Shown here: piece after piece, positions 49,489 to 59,181 of the stretch | Layout: every line of letters begins with the position of its first letter | How positions within the stretch are numbered: the first letter of the stretch is position 1 | NCBI RefSeq assembly: GCF_020519665.1 | Contig: NZ_CP084703.1 | Span: forward strand, 496,001 to 560,000 | Reading direction: 5' to 3' | DNA from: Bacillus shivajii | GTDB taxonomy: Bacteria > Bacillota > Bacilli > Bacillales > Salisediminibacteriaceae | DNA length: 64,000 bases | Notes under the pieces: generated by a model | Seen by the model: only the letters and a program-made list of their open reading frames with translations | What the model was told of the DNA's origin: nothing | The model's database searches: none | Program-made: the position numbers and the translations under genes

Positions 49489-52478
49489 GTATCGACATGA
49501 GTGAAAGAGGCTTTGAAGAGAACATTGAACAACAATTGATACAAGGAGGGTATCAACAGCGAGTGTTAACTGGCCCTGCTCTTGCGACTTTTCAGAAGTG
49601 GGCGATCGATCAAGAAACACTCTTTACGTTTTTTGAAGCGACCCAACCAAAGTCGATGGAGAGGTTAAGAAAAGCGTATAAAGAAGAATTTCAGTTCAAA
49701 GTCATGAATCGCATTGGTAAAGAGCTTAGTCGCCGGGGAATGATCGATTGCTTACGTCATGGAGTCAAAGACTATGGCGTCACACTCAAACTTGCTTACA
49801 ACAAACCACCAACAGATATGAACCGAACGCTTATTGAAAAGTATAAACAAAACATTTTTACCGTTAGTCGCCAAGTCTATTATAGTACTGGAAGCCACAA
49901 GTCCATTGATATGATGCTCTCAATCAATGGGTTACCAATGGTAGTTATGGAGTTGAAAAACCAGTTGACGGGGCAAACTGTTGAAGATTCGATGAAGCAG
50001 TTTAAGAAAGATCGCGACCCAAATGAGTTACTCTTCCAATTTAAGAAACGTGCCGTTGTCTTCTTTGGAGTCGATACCGATGAAGTGTATATGACGACAC
50101 AATTAAATAAAGACAAGACGTTCTTTCTTCCTTTTAATCGAGGTAACAATGGAGGAAAAGGAAATCCAATTGTGGAAGGTGATTACCGAACATCGTATCT
50201 ATGGAAGGAAATTCTTCAACCTGAGAGTTTAATCGACATTCTCTTTCGTTTTGTCTATATCCAAAAAGAAAATATTCGCGACAGTAATGGTGATATTATT
50301 GACGAGAAAGAAGTCGTGATTTTTCCTCGCTTCCATCAACTTGATGCGGTACGAAAAATAGAAGCCGATGTGGTGGAACACCGATCAGGAAAGAATTACT
50401 TAATTCAACATTCGGCAGGGAGTGGCAAAACCAACAGTATATCGTGGTTGTCTCACCGTTTGGCAAAACTTCATGATGAAGAAGAACAACCGATCTTTGA
50501 TAGTGTTATTGTTATTACAGACCGACGGGTGCTAGACAAGCAACTTCAAGATGCAGTTTATCAACTGGAGCATAAGGCGGGTATGGTCGAGAAAATCGAT
50601 GAAGATTCGAACCAGTTAGCGAAAGCAATCCAAAACAAGACAAAAATCATTATCACAACGTTACAAAAGTTCCCGTTTATTCTTGATAAAGTTGGTGAAT
50701 TCAGCCGTGGAAAGTATGGAATCATCATCGACGAAGCTCATAGTTCACAAGGTGGGAAGGCTTCATCAGCGATGACTGCCCTTCTTTCTGATATAACGTT
50801 GGAAGAAGCTTATGAACAGAGCATGATGGAAGAAGGGGAAGTAACGGATGCTGAAGAACGCATGATCGAAGAGATTGCGAAAAGTGGAGATCAGTCGAAT
50901 ATTTCCTTCTTCGCTTTCACAGCTACACCGAAACCAAAGACCGTGGAAAGGTTTGGAACCCCTGGAGAAGGTGGCACATATGAACCATTTCATCTTTACT
51001 CCATGCGCCAAGCGATTGAAGAAGGCTTTATTCATGATGTGTTAAAAAACTACGTTACCTATCAGACGTTTTATAAAATTGAAAAAAGCATTGAAGAGGA
51101 CCCGGAAGTAGTGAAGAACAAGGCAAGCCGACAAATAGCTCGTTACGTCTCTCTTCACCCACATAACATCGCACAAAAAACAGAGATCATGGTAGAACAC
51201 TTTCGAAAAGTTACTCGACACAAAATCAATGGACGAGCGAAAGCGATGGTCGTCACAGGGAGTCGCCTTCATGCAGTTCGATATAAGATTGCTTTTGACA
51301 AATACCTTAAAGCAAAGGGTTATACTGATTTGCGCACGGTTGTTGCATTCTCGGGGACGGTTGAAGATAGTGGAATCCCCTATACGGAAGCAGAATTGAA
51401 CGAATTCAGTGAGAAAGAATTGCCAGAGAAGTTTCATACCGATGACTATCAAGTCCTGCTTGTCGCAGAGAAGTATCAAACAGGCTTTGATGAGCCATTG
51501 CTCCATACGATGTATGTTGATAAGCCCCTTGATGGGATTAAGGCAGTGCAAACTCTTTCACGCTTAAACAGAACGTGCAAAGGTAAGGATGACACGTTTA
51601 TTTTAGATTTTGTGAATGATCCTGAGACGATTCAAGCAGCCTTCCAAACGTATTATGAGGTCACTGGACTGGGTGAAACAACCGACCCTAATATTCTTTA
51701 TGACGTTCAACATGAACTCGATGCGATGCAAGTGTATACCGAAGAGGAAGTAGATGCCGTTACTAACCTTCAATACAGTGATCAGCCGGCGAAAAGCGCA
51801 CGCTTTCAAGGGAAGCTTAATTCGGCCCTTGATCCTGCGGTGCAGAGATTTACTAACGAGCTTGATGATGAAAACCAAGATTACTTTAAATCATCAGCGA
51901 TGAAATTCGTTAGAACGTATGCTTTTGTTTTGCAGATTGGACCTTTTTCTGATGTCGATCTACACAAAAGATTTATTTATCTGAGTTCACTATTGAAGAA
52001 ACTCCCACGAAAAGCCGAAGACCCTGTATACCTTTCCGATGATGTTGCTTTAGAATATTACCGAAATGAAAAAACGTTTGAAGGAAGTATTTCGCTTGAT
52101 GAGACTGGTGGTGAATACCTCATTCCAGGGCAACATGGAACTGCTGCAGGTGGAGAAGAAGAAAAAGAGCGTCTTTCCTCGATCATTGAAAGAATGAATG
52201 AACGTTTTGGAACCGAATTTACGCAATCGGATAAATTATCAAGAGACCAGATTGTTGAAGACATGAAAGCTGATGAAGATTTGGCACAAAAAGCTAAGAG
52301 CAATACTAAGGATAACTTTAAGTTTAGTTTTAATCGTACATTTATGGACTTTGTCGTAAATCGTATGCAAAACAACGAGGAATTCTTCATGAAGATCCTT
52401 GAAGATGCAGAGTTCAAAGAGTTTTTAATGGAAGATATGATTGATGAAGTTTACAATGAACTACGAGGACGCGATTAA
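49485..52478 (+). CDS. hsdR: Type I restriction endonuclease subunit HsdR
   Basis: HsdR cleaves DNA after ATP-driven translocation when the HsdS target is unmethylated. The nuclease core has MELKNQ (about 155-160). The SF2 motor shows Walker A HSAGSGKTNS (about 308-317), IIDEAHSSQ (DEAH box, about 412-420) and motif VI LSRLNRTCKGK. The 997 residues are complete. GTG 49485 overlaps the hsdS stop (GTGA) and GGGGGAGGTG lies upstream. With HsdM and HsdS it forms an intact system. Confidence 0.94.
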   Translation: MSIDMSERGFEENIEQQLIQGGYQQRVLTGPALATFQKWAIDQETLFTFFEATQPKSMERLRKAYKEEFQFKVMNRIGKELSRRGMIDCLRHGVKDYGVTLKLAYNKPPTDMNRTLIEKYKQNIFTVSRQVYYSTGSHKSIDMMLSINGLPMVVMELKNQLTGQTVEDSMKQFKKDRDPNELLFQFKKRAVVFFGVDTDEVYMTTQLNKDKTFFLPFNRGNNGGKGNPIVEGDYRTSYLWKEILQPESLIDILFRFVYIQKENIRDSNGDIIDEKEVVIFPRFHQLDAVRKIEADVVEHRSGKNYLIQHSAGSGKTNSISWLSHRLAKLHDEEEQPIFDSVIVITDRRVLDKQLQDAVYQLEHKAGMVEKIDEDSNQLAKAIQNKTKIIITTLQKFPFILDKVGEFSRGKYGIIIDEAHSSQGGKASSAMTALLSDITLEEAYEQSMMEEGEVTDAEERMIEEIAKSGDQSNISFFAFTATPKPKTVERFGTPGEGGTYEPFHLYSMRQAIEEGFIHDVLKNYVTYQTFYKIEKSIEEDPEVVKNKASRQIARYVSLHPHNIAQKTEIMVEHFRKVTRHKINGRAKAMVVTGSRLHAVRYKIAFDKYLKAKGYTDLRTVVAFSGTVEDSGIPYTEAELNEFSEKELPEKFHTDDYQVLLVAEKYQTGFDEPLLHTMYVDKPLDGIKAVQTLSRLNRTCKGKDDTFILDFVNDPETIQAAFQTYYEVTGLGETTDPNILYDVQHELDAMQVYTEEEVDAVTNLQYSDQPAKSARFQGKLNSALDPAVQRFTNELDDENQDYFKSSAMKFVRTYAFVLQIGPFSDVDLHKRFIYLSSLLKKLPRKAEDPVYLSDDVALEYYRNEKTFEGSISLDETGGEYLIPGQHGTAAGGEEEKERLSSIIERMNERFGTEFTQSDKLSRDQIVEDMKADEDLAQKAKSNTKDNFKFSFNRTFMDFVVNRMQNNEEFFMKILEDAEFKEFLMEDMIDEVYNELRGRD

Positions 52479-52511
52479 GTACATTTGTAATATTTTAAGG
52501 AGTAGATTACG

Positions 52512-52733
52512 GTGGCAGACATAAAATATGAAATCATCGAACATCTCGGTGTATTATCTGAATCGCCGAAAGGATGGAAGAAAGAACTCAATCTCGTTAT
52601 TTGGAATGGGCGTGATCCAAAGTATGATCTTCGAGAGTGGGCACCAGATCATGTGAAAATGGGAAAGGGAGTCACACTAATGGAAGAAGAAGTGGGAGAA
52701 TTAAAAAGAATTCTGAATGAAAAGCAGGTATGA
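52512..52733 (+). CDS. PC4/YdbC-like single-stranded nucleic acid-binding protein
   Basis: The 73-residue protein matches the bacterial YdbC group of the PC4/p15 fold (YEIIEHLGVLSESPKGWKKE, LREWAPDHVKMGKGVTL). Members bind single-stranded DNA, and in Firmicutes they are often found beside type I restriction genes. GTG 52512 follows AAGGAGTAGATTAC. It lies 33 bases behind hsdR, so it may be part of the same transcript. Confidence 0.75.
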   Translation: MADIKYEIIEHLGVLSESPKGWKKELNLVIWNGRDPKYDLREWAPDHVKMGKGVTLMEEEVGELKRILNEKQV

Positions 52734-52745
52734 TTTACAAAGTCT

Positions 52746-52787
52746 CAGGAGAATGAGGCAGAAAATGTTTCTTTCTCCTGTTTTATT
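52746..52787 (+). terminator. Terminator of the restriction operon
   Basis: CAGGAGAA at 52746-52753 pairs with TTCTCCTG at 52773-52780, followed by TTTTATT. The loop can form a further small stem. Confidence 0.7.
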
Positions 52788-52860
52788 ATGGTTGTAATAT
52801 TGGAAATAAAATCTATACTTGTATTATGTCCTCCATTTTTTTCTTTTGTTATAAGCATTT

Positions 52861-52920
52861 TTGTCGAATTAACGGAAGTTTTGTCGAATCGGTATTTTTT
52901 TGGTATCATTTGATACCGAT
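52861..52920. promoter_or_regulatory. Probable operator of the toxin-antitoxin operon
   Basis: The palindrome GGTATCATTTGATACC (52902-52917) lies within a second inverted pair ATCGGTAT (52888-52895) and ATACCGAT (52913-52920). TTGTCGAAT is repeated at 52861 and 52881. These sites 40-100 bases before the toxin gene are suited to autoregulation by the HTH antitoxin. Confidence 0.65.
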
Positions 52921-52958
52921 ATTGGATATACTACATTTAAGGGAGATGATGTTTTAGC

Positions 52959-53309
52959 GTGGCTACTGAAGAAGAAAAGAAAGCTTTTCTCCGTGAAGCT
53001 AAACAACTCATCTCTAGAGGCAAGAAAGACTTTATCAAAAGAACTTACAACCATCCATCTGGAAAAAGAGTAAAGTGGATAGAAGCTCTTCTTGATATAG
53101 GCGTAACTGGTGTCGATCAAATGTGGGATGAAACGTTAAAACTTACTCCAAACCATTATGAAGCTGGTCCTGTTATTGACAATGATAGACCTCATGACGG
53201 AAAAATTCTTTGGATTTTTAAAAAGGAAGTAAACGGTGTCTTAACCTACATTAAAATGAAAATCGATAACCGTGGATGTGTATGTTTATCTTTCCACGAA
53301 GACTGGTAA
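52959..53309 (+). CDS. MqsR-like toxin
   Basis: The 116-residue protein resembles MqsR-family ribonuclease toxins: KRVKWIEALLDIGVTGVDQM, then ILWIFKKEVNGVLTYIKMKI and the terminal CVCLSFHEDW. MqsR cleaves mRNA, in E. coli at GCU (family knowledge). GTG 52959 follows GGGAGATGATG. The toxin gene precedes a zinc-finger/HTH antitoxin gene, the same order as mqsR-mqsA in E. coli. The assignment rests on motif pattern and context. Confidence 0.7.
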   Translation: MATEEEKKAFLREAKQLISRGKKDFIKRTYNHPSGKRVKWIEALLDIGVTGVDQMWDETLKLTPNHYEAGPVIDNDRPHDGKILWIFKKEVNGVLTYIKMKIDNRGCVCLSFHEDW

Positions 53310-53357
53310 TAATACTTTCAATATAGATAAAATAAATTAATAATGGGGGAAAATAAA

Positions 53358-54386
53358 ATGGAGGACACTATGATGGTATCAACAAAAGTTAAGTTTTGTG
53401 ATAACTGCCAAAGGGATGTTGAAGCTGCTATTGTTCAACGAAAAGCTTCATACAATTTCAAAGGTGAAACTTTTGAAATCATCGAACGTGTTTTACAATG
53501 TCCCTGTGGAGAAGACTTGTACGATGAGTTGTTGGACTCAGAAACCATGAAAACTCTAACTTCTTTGTATGAAGAACGTGTTAACCTTTCTTTACAAGAT
53601 ATTAAAGCTATTCGACAGCAGTACGGTCTGTCTATGGATTTATTTTCACGTATTTTGGGATGGAGTAAAGCTACAATTGCACGATATGAGAGCGGAAAAT
53701 ACATTCCTGACTCTTCACATATGCATGTATTAAAAGTTTTAAAAGAAAAGCCAGAAGCAATAGATGATTACTTTAAGTCAAACAAGCATAAATTTACTGA
53801 AAAAGAGCAAGCGAGGATTATAGAAAAATTAAAAAACACTGAGCAAAACTCAGTGGAAAAGGGATTAATTGAAGTATTAAATATAAATTACAAATTGCAC
53901 GAAAAAACAATTGATTCAGGATATAGTTCCTTTGATTTTTATAAATTTATTAATATGATCTTATTCTTTACCCAAAACAGTGTACAAAAAACTAAACTAA
54001 TGAAATTACTTTTTTATGCAGATTTCTTTAATTATAAACGGAATATGATATCTATTAGTGGCATGCCATATGTCCGTTTACCTTATGGACCTGTTCCAAA
54101 GGATCATGACCTACTATTGTCAACAATTGAAAAAAATGAGTTTATTGATATTGATTATGATTTCATTAACGAGTATACGTTTATTAATATTAAAGCACAG
54201 CAAGAATTTGACCCATCTGTATTTAACGAAGAAGAAACCAATATTCTTCATAGTATTAACGAGTTTTTTAAGGATTATGGTTCTGTTGCAATTAGTAACT
54301 ATTCTCATGAAGAAGATGGTTGGAAAAACACTGCTGACAGAAACATTATATCTTACGACTTTGCAGATACACTGTCCATGCAGTAA
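53358..54386 (+). CDS. Antitoxin with YgiT zinc finger, HTH and Panacea-like domain
   Basis: The 342-residue protein begins with an MqsA/YgiT zinc finger (cysteines 14, 17, 48 and 50), continues with an XRE HTH (about 79-125, LSMDLFSRILGWSKATIARYESG) and ends in a SocA-like Panacea/DUF4065 domain (about 190-330, TKLMKLLFYADFFNYK and PYVRLPYGPVP). It is therefore much longer than MqsA (131 residues). Panacea domains occur in antitoxins that inhibit many toxin types. ATG 53358 lies 7 bases after GGGGGA; ATG 53343 would include that site. It likely represses its own operon. Confidence 0.8.
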   Translation: MEDTMMVSTKVKFCDNCQRDVEAAIVQRKASYNFKGETFEIIERVLQCPCGEDLYDELLDSETMKTLTSLYEERVNLSLQDIKAIRQQYGLSMDLFSRILGWSKATIARYESGKYIPDSSHMHVLKVLKEKPEAIDDYFKSNKHKFTEKEQARIIEKLKNTEQNSVEKGLIEVLNINYKLHEKTIDSGYSSFDFYKFINMILFFTQNSVQKTKLMKLLFYADFFNYKRNMISISGMPYVRLPYGPVPKDHDLLLSTIEKNEFIDIDYDFINEYTFINIKAQQEFDPSVFNEEETNILHSINEFFKDYGSVAISNYSHEEDGWKNTADRNIISYDFADTLSMQ

Positions 54387-54436
54387 CGAGTACATGTTTA
54401 AAGACAAGTTAATTATCAACTAATAAGGTCGAGAAG

Positions 54437-54463
54437 GCAATGGTGCCACCATTGCTTTTTTTT
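54437..54463 (+). terminator. Terminator of the toxin-antitoxin operon
   Basis: GCAATGGT at 54437-54444 pairs with ACCATTGC at 54448-54455, followed by nine Ts. Confidence 0.88.
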
Positions 54464-54521
54464 TGATTTATAAAAAATCTTGCTTTAGTACAATATTTGA
54501 GATGAAGTGGGTATTTCTTTT

Positions 54522-54719
54522 TTAAAGAAAATTTTTATATAAGTCAATTTTAGTTAATTCTTTCTTAATACGGTTTATTGTACTTCTTGCGACTCCGGTA
54601 CTTCTGTGGATATCCATCACACTTTCTCTAGCCTTTAGAACAAGTCTGTTTGAACATATGCCTATATTGATTTTACAACATATTAATATGTTCGTGCAGA
54701 GTGTACTTTTATTGAACAA
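54522..54719 (-). pseudogene. Possible recombinase HTH remnant
   Basis: The minus-strand frame of 65 codons ends in ARESVMDIHRSTGVARSTINRIKKEL, which resembles the C-terminal HTH of Hin/resolvase recombinases such as that encoded at 45544 (VKEICAITKVSRSSFYREL). The remainder has no recombinase motif and lacks a good ribosome binding site. It may be the decayed end of a second recombinase, or chance. Confidence 0.35.
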
Positions 54720-54974
54720 AATTATGTTTAATTATTTAGTTTATAGTTTTTTATGTTTTTTAGACAATAGTTTCTCTCTGACGATCAGTTTCCTTAAGGT
54801 TTTGATGGTAATAGTTGGTCCTAGTAAAATTCAATTAAGTTGTGACAGAAAATAAGTTAATTCAACTTTTTTTTAGGTAAGTACTTAGAAAAAACAGACT
54901 CAATTGGAGTCATTTAGGAAAAGTTTTAAACATTCGTTTAAATATGATAGGTGCATAATAATTTTACTTGGGTC

Positions 54975-54999
54975 TTGTTATCCGTGTAAAGGATAACAA
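54975..54999. promoter_or_regulatory. Inverted repeat upstream of the HEAT/SIR2 operon
   Basis: TTGTTATCC at 54975-54983 and GGATAACAA at 54991-54999 form a perfect 9-base inverted repeat with a 7-base centre, about 150 bases ahead of the first gene. It may be an operator. The remaining sequence between 54720 and 55147 is A+T-rich and shows no other feature. Confidence 0.45.
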
Positions 55000-55147
55000 T
55001 TATGTATGGAAATCTATAAAACAAATGAGGGGATATTTTTGTAAATATTTATTAATGTAAGAATAAGGGTTAAAATCTGTTAATAGGATTGAAATTCAAG
55101 TAAAATAGTTAATACATATCTTGCCAAATTTAGATAGGAGTGAAATT

Positions 55148-57736
55148 GTGAACTCAATTATAGAGCCGATATATAAATTTCTTTATAAAGGGTTCGGTTG
55201 CAACGCAAAGGAAACTGAAATAGGGAAGAAGGAAATAACTGGAAAAGAATTACATGTGCTATGCCAACATGTTGTCTACCGTCGTTTTGAGTTTGGGGTT
55301 GAAGATGCTTATCATTATTTGGATGACCCTAACCAAAAGTTTGCCCCATCTATAACTAGTGCGGAATATTATTATTATTATTTTCTGCAAGTATTGGTAG
55401 GGGTGGAAAGGTACGAGATACAAAGAATACGTCAATACTCCTTAAAACTTTGTGAATTATATGAACAACTAAAAGATACCCATATTGAAAAAGAGTGGAA
55501 TATACGACAACAAATATTGAATCTGATGGTTACTGTACTTAACGAAGAAAAAATTGAAGACGGGAAACTAGATGATTTACTTAAATGTTCAGAACATATT
55601 CCACTGTTCTCGGTTGCTATTTATATTCATGGCTTTCTTGTAAGAAGTGAAAGTTTTGAAACAGCCCAATTATTACTTGAAATAGCAAAAAAAGAATCGA
55701 GATATGATAAGTACCTATCTACAATCTACTATATGAATGAAGGTTTTCATCACTATTTTAAAAATGAATATGAACTTACCTTAACGAGCTATCTAAAAGC
55801 ACAGGAGGTTTTAAAAGAGGCTAAACTCGATGATTTAGAAAGAAAACGTTTAAAAGAAGAAATAGATTTAAACGTCCGAATGTCTGAGCAGATAGTAAAA
55901 ACACAAAAAGATGCATTTACTCTTAATACAAATAGGCGAAAAATGGAAACAGTCCAAGGTGAATTGATAAATGTCGACCGACACCTAAAGAATTCTGATA
56001 TTGAAATCCGAAATGAGTTATTTCAAAATTTTTTGTTGAGTAAGTCAGGGTTTAGGTCTTCAAATAATTTATTTAATGCAGATCGGAATTATAACCTTTC
56101 TGAACAATATTTTCAGATAGTAGGAAGTTTTAATGGTGTTATGAGTTTATCTACGGAGCGACTTAAAAATTATATTAATGCAGGTTATGCCCTTAATGAT
56201 AAGCAACTTATCCGTATATCATTATATGATGCAGTAATAGTAAACAATGAAAAAGCTATTAGAAGTATTATTGAAGACCACTTTCCTTTTGAAAATAAAG
56301 AACAACTAAATGATTTCTTTATATGGTTATTCGTAGATAGGGAAGCCCGGCACTTTAAACTGGGTAGGATCTATACCCTTAATATAATGATGGACTATGT
56401 ATCTACAGAGGACCTACACCTAGTCCTTAGTATACTACTTAAAACAATTAAATTAAATTATTCTTTTAATAAATTCTTTGATTATAAAAGACCGTCAATT
56501 CGAGGGTTAGGGAAGATTTTTGATAGATTGGATCAAAAAACTCAAGAATCAGTTTTAGATAAAATGTTTACTGAATATAATCATGGTGACGTACTACTAA
56601 AAAATGAAATAATAAGAGTGTTATCCAAAATCCCTTCATGGGAAAAAATCAGTCAACAATATCTAAAGATAGCTTCAGATAAAGTTAAAGAGTATCTAAA
56701 GGAAGAAAAAGAACACTCAGAATTGCTAATAAATGTGTTGGTCAAAATGAATAAAGACGCTGAAGAAGAGCATAGGAAGGAAATTGCCGATTACCTGGAA
56801 AAGAGATGGTGGAGTAATGATAAAAGTATTGTAATCATTTCAATGTACCCAGAGTTTTTGACTTTAATAAGTGAATCATCTTTTAACTCAATAGTGAACT
56901 GGGTAATAAAAGAGCTGGATAAAGAAATAAAAAGTAGATCGAGTGGAACAATTTCGTATGGTTATTATAGGTTTGGAGCCATACTAGCTAGTATACTATC
57001 AACAATAAGTGACAAGAAGCTTTTAGACGCTGCTCTACCAGTATTACTAAAATATGTTTCAGTTAAAACGAAGAAGCCAGAAGAACAATACGCAACTTTA
57101 AATAACCTAGGAATTTCAATTATTACAAATCCTTCTATATTAGCAAATTATGAAATAAAGAGTGACATTTTTCAAAGGTCATTAACTAAGGTTGATTTAA
57201 TGGAAAAGAAAGGTCTATTTACTGGTTCAATGGGGAGCCAAGCGTCGGTATTTGTAGGTACAGTATTGGTTTTAGCTAGAATAAAGTTAACAGAAGAGGA
57301 ACTATCAATTGTACTAGAGAGAATCATTGGAATTTTGCCAAGTTTAACAGATGAAGTGAAAGCTGAATGTGTAAAGTCATTAGGGGTTTTGTGGGATAAT
57401 AATAGAGGAAATAAAGAATTATTACGTAGCACTGTACAACAAATGCTTATGGCATCAGGTGACGAAGATACTGGTGTAAAAGCAGTTTCAGCATATTGGC
57501 TACCGCAATTACTCCCTTTATTGACTGAATCTTCAGTCCATCTCCAGGATTTAGTGATTCAAACATTATTAAAACTAGTTAAAGATCATAACTTAATAGT
57601 GAGAATAAATCTAGCTGCTGGACTAAGAGATACTAGCTCTAAACACGAAGAAATAGCTAAGTTAAAACAACTCATAAAGGATGACATTAATATACGTGTC
57701 AGAAAAGAATTCACCTTAAAGAAGGTGAAAAAATGA
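55148..57736 (+). CDS. HEAT/TPR-like repeat protein of a putative defence operon
   Basis: The 862-residue protein is almost entirely helical. The first half (about 100-270) has TPR-like helix pairs (YLSTIYYMNEGFHHYFKNEY, LTLTSYLKAQEVL); the last third (about 690-850) has HEAT-like repeats such as LVKDHNLIVRINLAAGLRD. No enzyme motif was recognised, so a sensor or scaffold role is inferred. GTG 55148 is chosen because AGGAG at 55136-55140 lies 7 bases upstream. Its stop overlaps the ATG of the SIR2 gene, so both products are probably made in step and may form a complex. Confidence 0.75.
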   Translation: MNSIIEPIYKFLYKGFGCNAKETEIGKKEITGKELHVLCQHVVYRRFEFGVEDAYHYLDDPNQKFAPSITSAEYYYYYFLQVLVGVERYEIQRIRQYSLKLCELYEQLKDTHIEKEWNIRQQILNLMVTVLNEEKIEDGKLDDLLKCSEHIPLFSVAIYIHGFLVRSESFETAQLLLEIAKKESRYDKYLSTIYYMNEGFHHYFKNEYELTLTSYLKAQEVLKEAKLDDLERKRLKEEIDLNVRMSEQIVKTQKDAFTLNTNRRKMETVQGELINVDRHLKNSDIEIRNELFQNFLLSKSGFRSSNNLFNADRNYNLSEQYFQIVGSFNGVMSLSTERLKNYINAGYALNDKQLIRISLYDAVIVNNEKAIRSIIEDHFPFENKEQLNDFFIWLFVDREARHFKLGRIYTLNIMMDYVSTEDLHLVLSILLKTIKLNYSFNKFFDYKRPSIRGLGKIFDRLDQKTQESVLDKMFTEYNHGDVLLKNEIIRVLSKIPSWEKISQQYLKIASDKVKEYLKEEKEHSELLINVLVKMNKDAEEEHRKEIADYLEKRWWSNDKSIVIISMYPEFLTLISESSFNSIVNWVIKELDKEIKSRSSGTISYGYYRFGAILASILSTISDKKLLDAALPVLLKYVSVKTKKPEEQYATLNNLGISIITNPSILANYEIKSDIFQRSLTKVDLMEKKGLFTGSMGSQASVFVGTVLVLARIKLTEEELSIVLERIIGILPSLTDEVKAECVKSLGVLWDNNRGNKELLRSTVQQMLMASGDEDTGVKAVSAYWLPQLLPLLTESSVHLQDLVIQTLLKLVKDHNLIVRINLAAGLRDTSSKHEEIAKLKQLIKDDINIRVRKEFTLKKVKK

Positions 57737-59103
57737 AATTAAATTATCAACAACAGACATATCATCAAACTACTCACCTTAATGCTTGGTTAACTACATT
57801 AAGTCATTCTGCTACTGTCATGCTAAATATAGAAAGAAAAGATGTTAGTCATGATGCTACCTACGGAGAAATAAAAATTGATGTTAATGATATTCACTTT
57901 TCTTCTTTAATAAAAGAATGGGAAGAATATGGTGCAAGACTTAGATATTTAGATGAAAAAATTTGGCGAGATTTAGGTAATATTAAACTTATAGCAAGAG
58001 ATTTTAATAGCTTTTCATTTTCTACTCAGGGCTCAATTCAAGACTATGAATTAGAAGAAGAAGATATTCAATCATTAGATGTTTTATTAAACGAAAATTC
58101 CATTAGAAAATTTGAAAAAACAGTAGTTGTTTTTGGAGCAGGAGCTTCCTTTAAATATATGCCAGATGGGAATCAATTGCTCTACGCAATGCTAAAAGAA
58201 AAAAGTCCAAGAGACGAACTTATTCAGTTTATTAGTGAAGCTTTTGGTAGTGATATTGACCGAGCTAAAAGCTTTCCTTCCTTCAGTCAAGTATTAAATT
58301 TTATTGAAATTGCTTTAGATCGGGAGGAAAATTTCAGTAGTCATATTACACTTTCACGTTTAAGAAAATTTAAAGCCGAACTTATAAATGATATGCGACA
58401 ATTTATGAATAAATTAAACAATGGAGATCCAGAGAGTCAAGATTACGATCAACTTATTTATAATCTGAAACCTATTATTGAATCAAATAATGAAATTAGT
58501 TTTATAAACTTAAATTATGATATGTTCTTTGATCAGTCTTTGAAGAATCAATATTCTCCTGACAAAATAGATTATATTTTAAATTTTGACCAAGAAGGGG
58601 AAGAGGCTGATAGACAGAAAATAGATTTAGGTTCTAATAGGTTGCAGGTTATTAAACTTCATGGTTCTCTAGACTGGATGATTTGTCCAACCTGTTTTAG
58701 ACCAAGAAGATTTGACAAATTAGTGGAGTCATATACAAATACAGATTGTAAGTATGATCATTCAAAGTTACAGGAATTCTTATTTCCTCCAATGCAAGAG
58801 AAGCATCAAGTACACAGTCATTGGTTGACACTTCAAACAAAAGCTGATGCCCTATTAAGGGAAGCAGACCGAGTTATATTTATTGGATACTCTTTGTCAG
58901 ATGATGACTTATTATTTAGATTCAAACTTCAAAAACACTTATATAGAGACAAGCCGGAACAACGGGTAACGATTCAAGTTGTAGATAAAGAAGGTGAAAT
59001 GGGAATGATGTCTAATTGGGTATCTAAAAGATACCAAGAGTATTTTGGCCCAATTGATTTCAGGCCAATTGGATTTACTAACTTTGCGAAAGTTCCTTTT
59101 TAG
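57733..59103 (+). CDS. SIR2-domain protein, probable NAD-consuming defence effector
   Basis: The 456-residue protein has an N-terminal extension (1-125) and a SIR2 domain: FGAGAS at 134-139, INLNYD at 258-263, KLHGS at 308-312, and IGYSLSDDD at 384-392. A zinc site may be formed by Cys318, Cys321, Cys339 and His343. SIR2 domains in Thoeris, DSR and related anti-phage systems degrade NAD+ to stop infected cells; that role is inferred here from the fold and the defence neighbourhood. ATG 57733 overlaps the preceding stop codon (ATGA). Confidence 0.85.
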   Translation: MKLNYQQQTYHQTTHLNAWLTTLSHSATVMLNIERKDVSHDATYGEIKIDVNDIHFSSLIKEWEEYGARLRYLDEKIWRDLGNIKLIARDFNSFSFSTQGSIQDYELEEEDIQSLDVLLNENSIRKFEKTVVVFGAGASFKYMPDGNQLLYAMLKEKSPRDELIQFISEAFGSDIDRAKSFPSFSQVLNFIEIALDREENFSSHITLSRLRKFKAELINDMRQFMNKLNNGDPESQDYDQLIYNLKPIIESNNEISFINLNYDMFFDQSLKNQYSPDKIDYILNFDQEGEEADRQKIDLGSNRLQVIKLHGSLDWMICPTCFRPRRFDKLVESYTNTDCKYDHSKLQEFLFPPMQEKHQVHSHWLTLQTKADALLREADRVIFIGYSLSDDDLLFRFKLQKHLYRDKPEQRVTIQVVDKEGEMGMMSNWVSKRYQEYFGPIDFRPIGFTNFAKVPF

Positions 59104-59181
59104 TAGGGAATTTTATAAGAATAGAAACAGATCAAAAAGGTAAGTATAAAAAACATAAATTAATAACGCAAAATTAAGATA

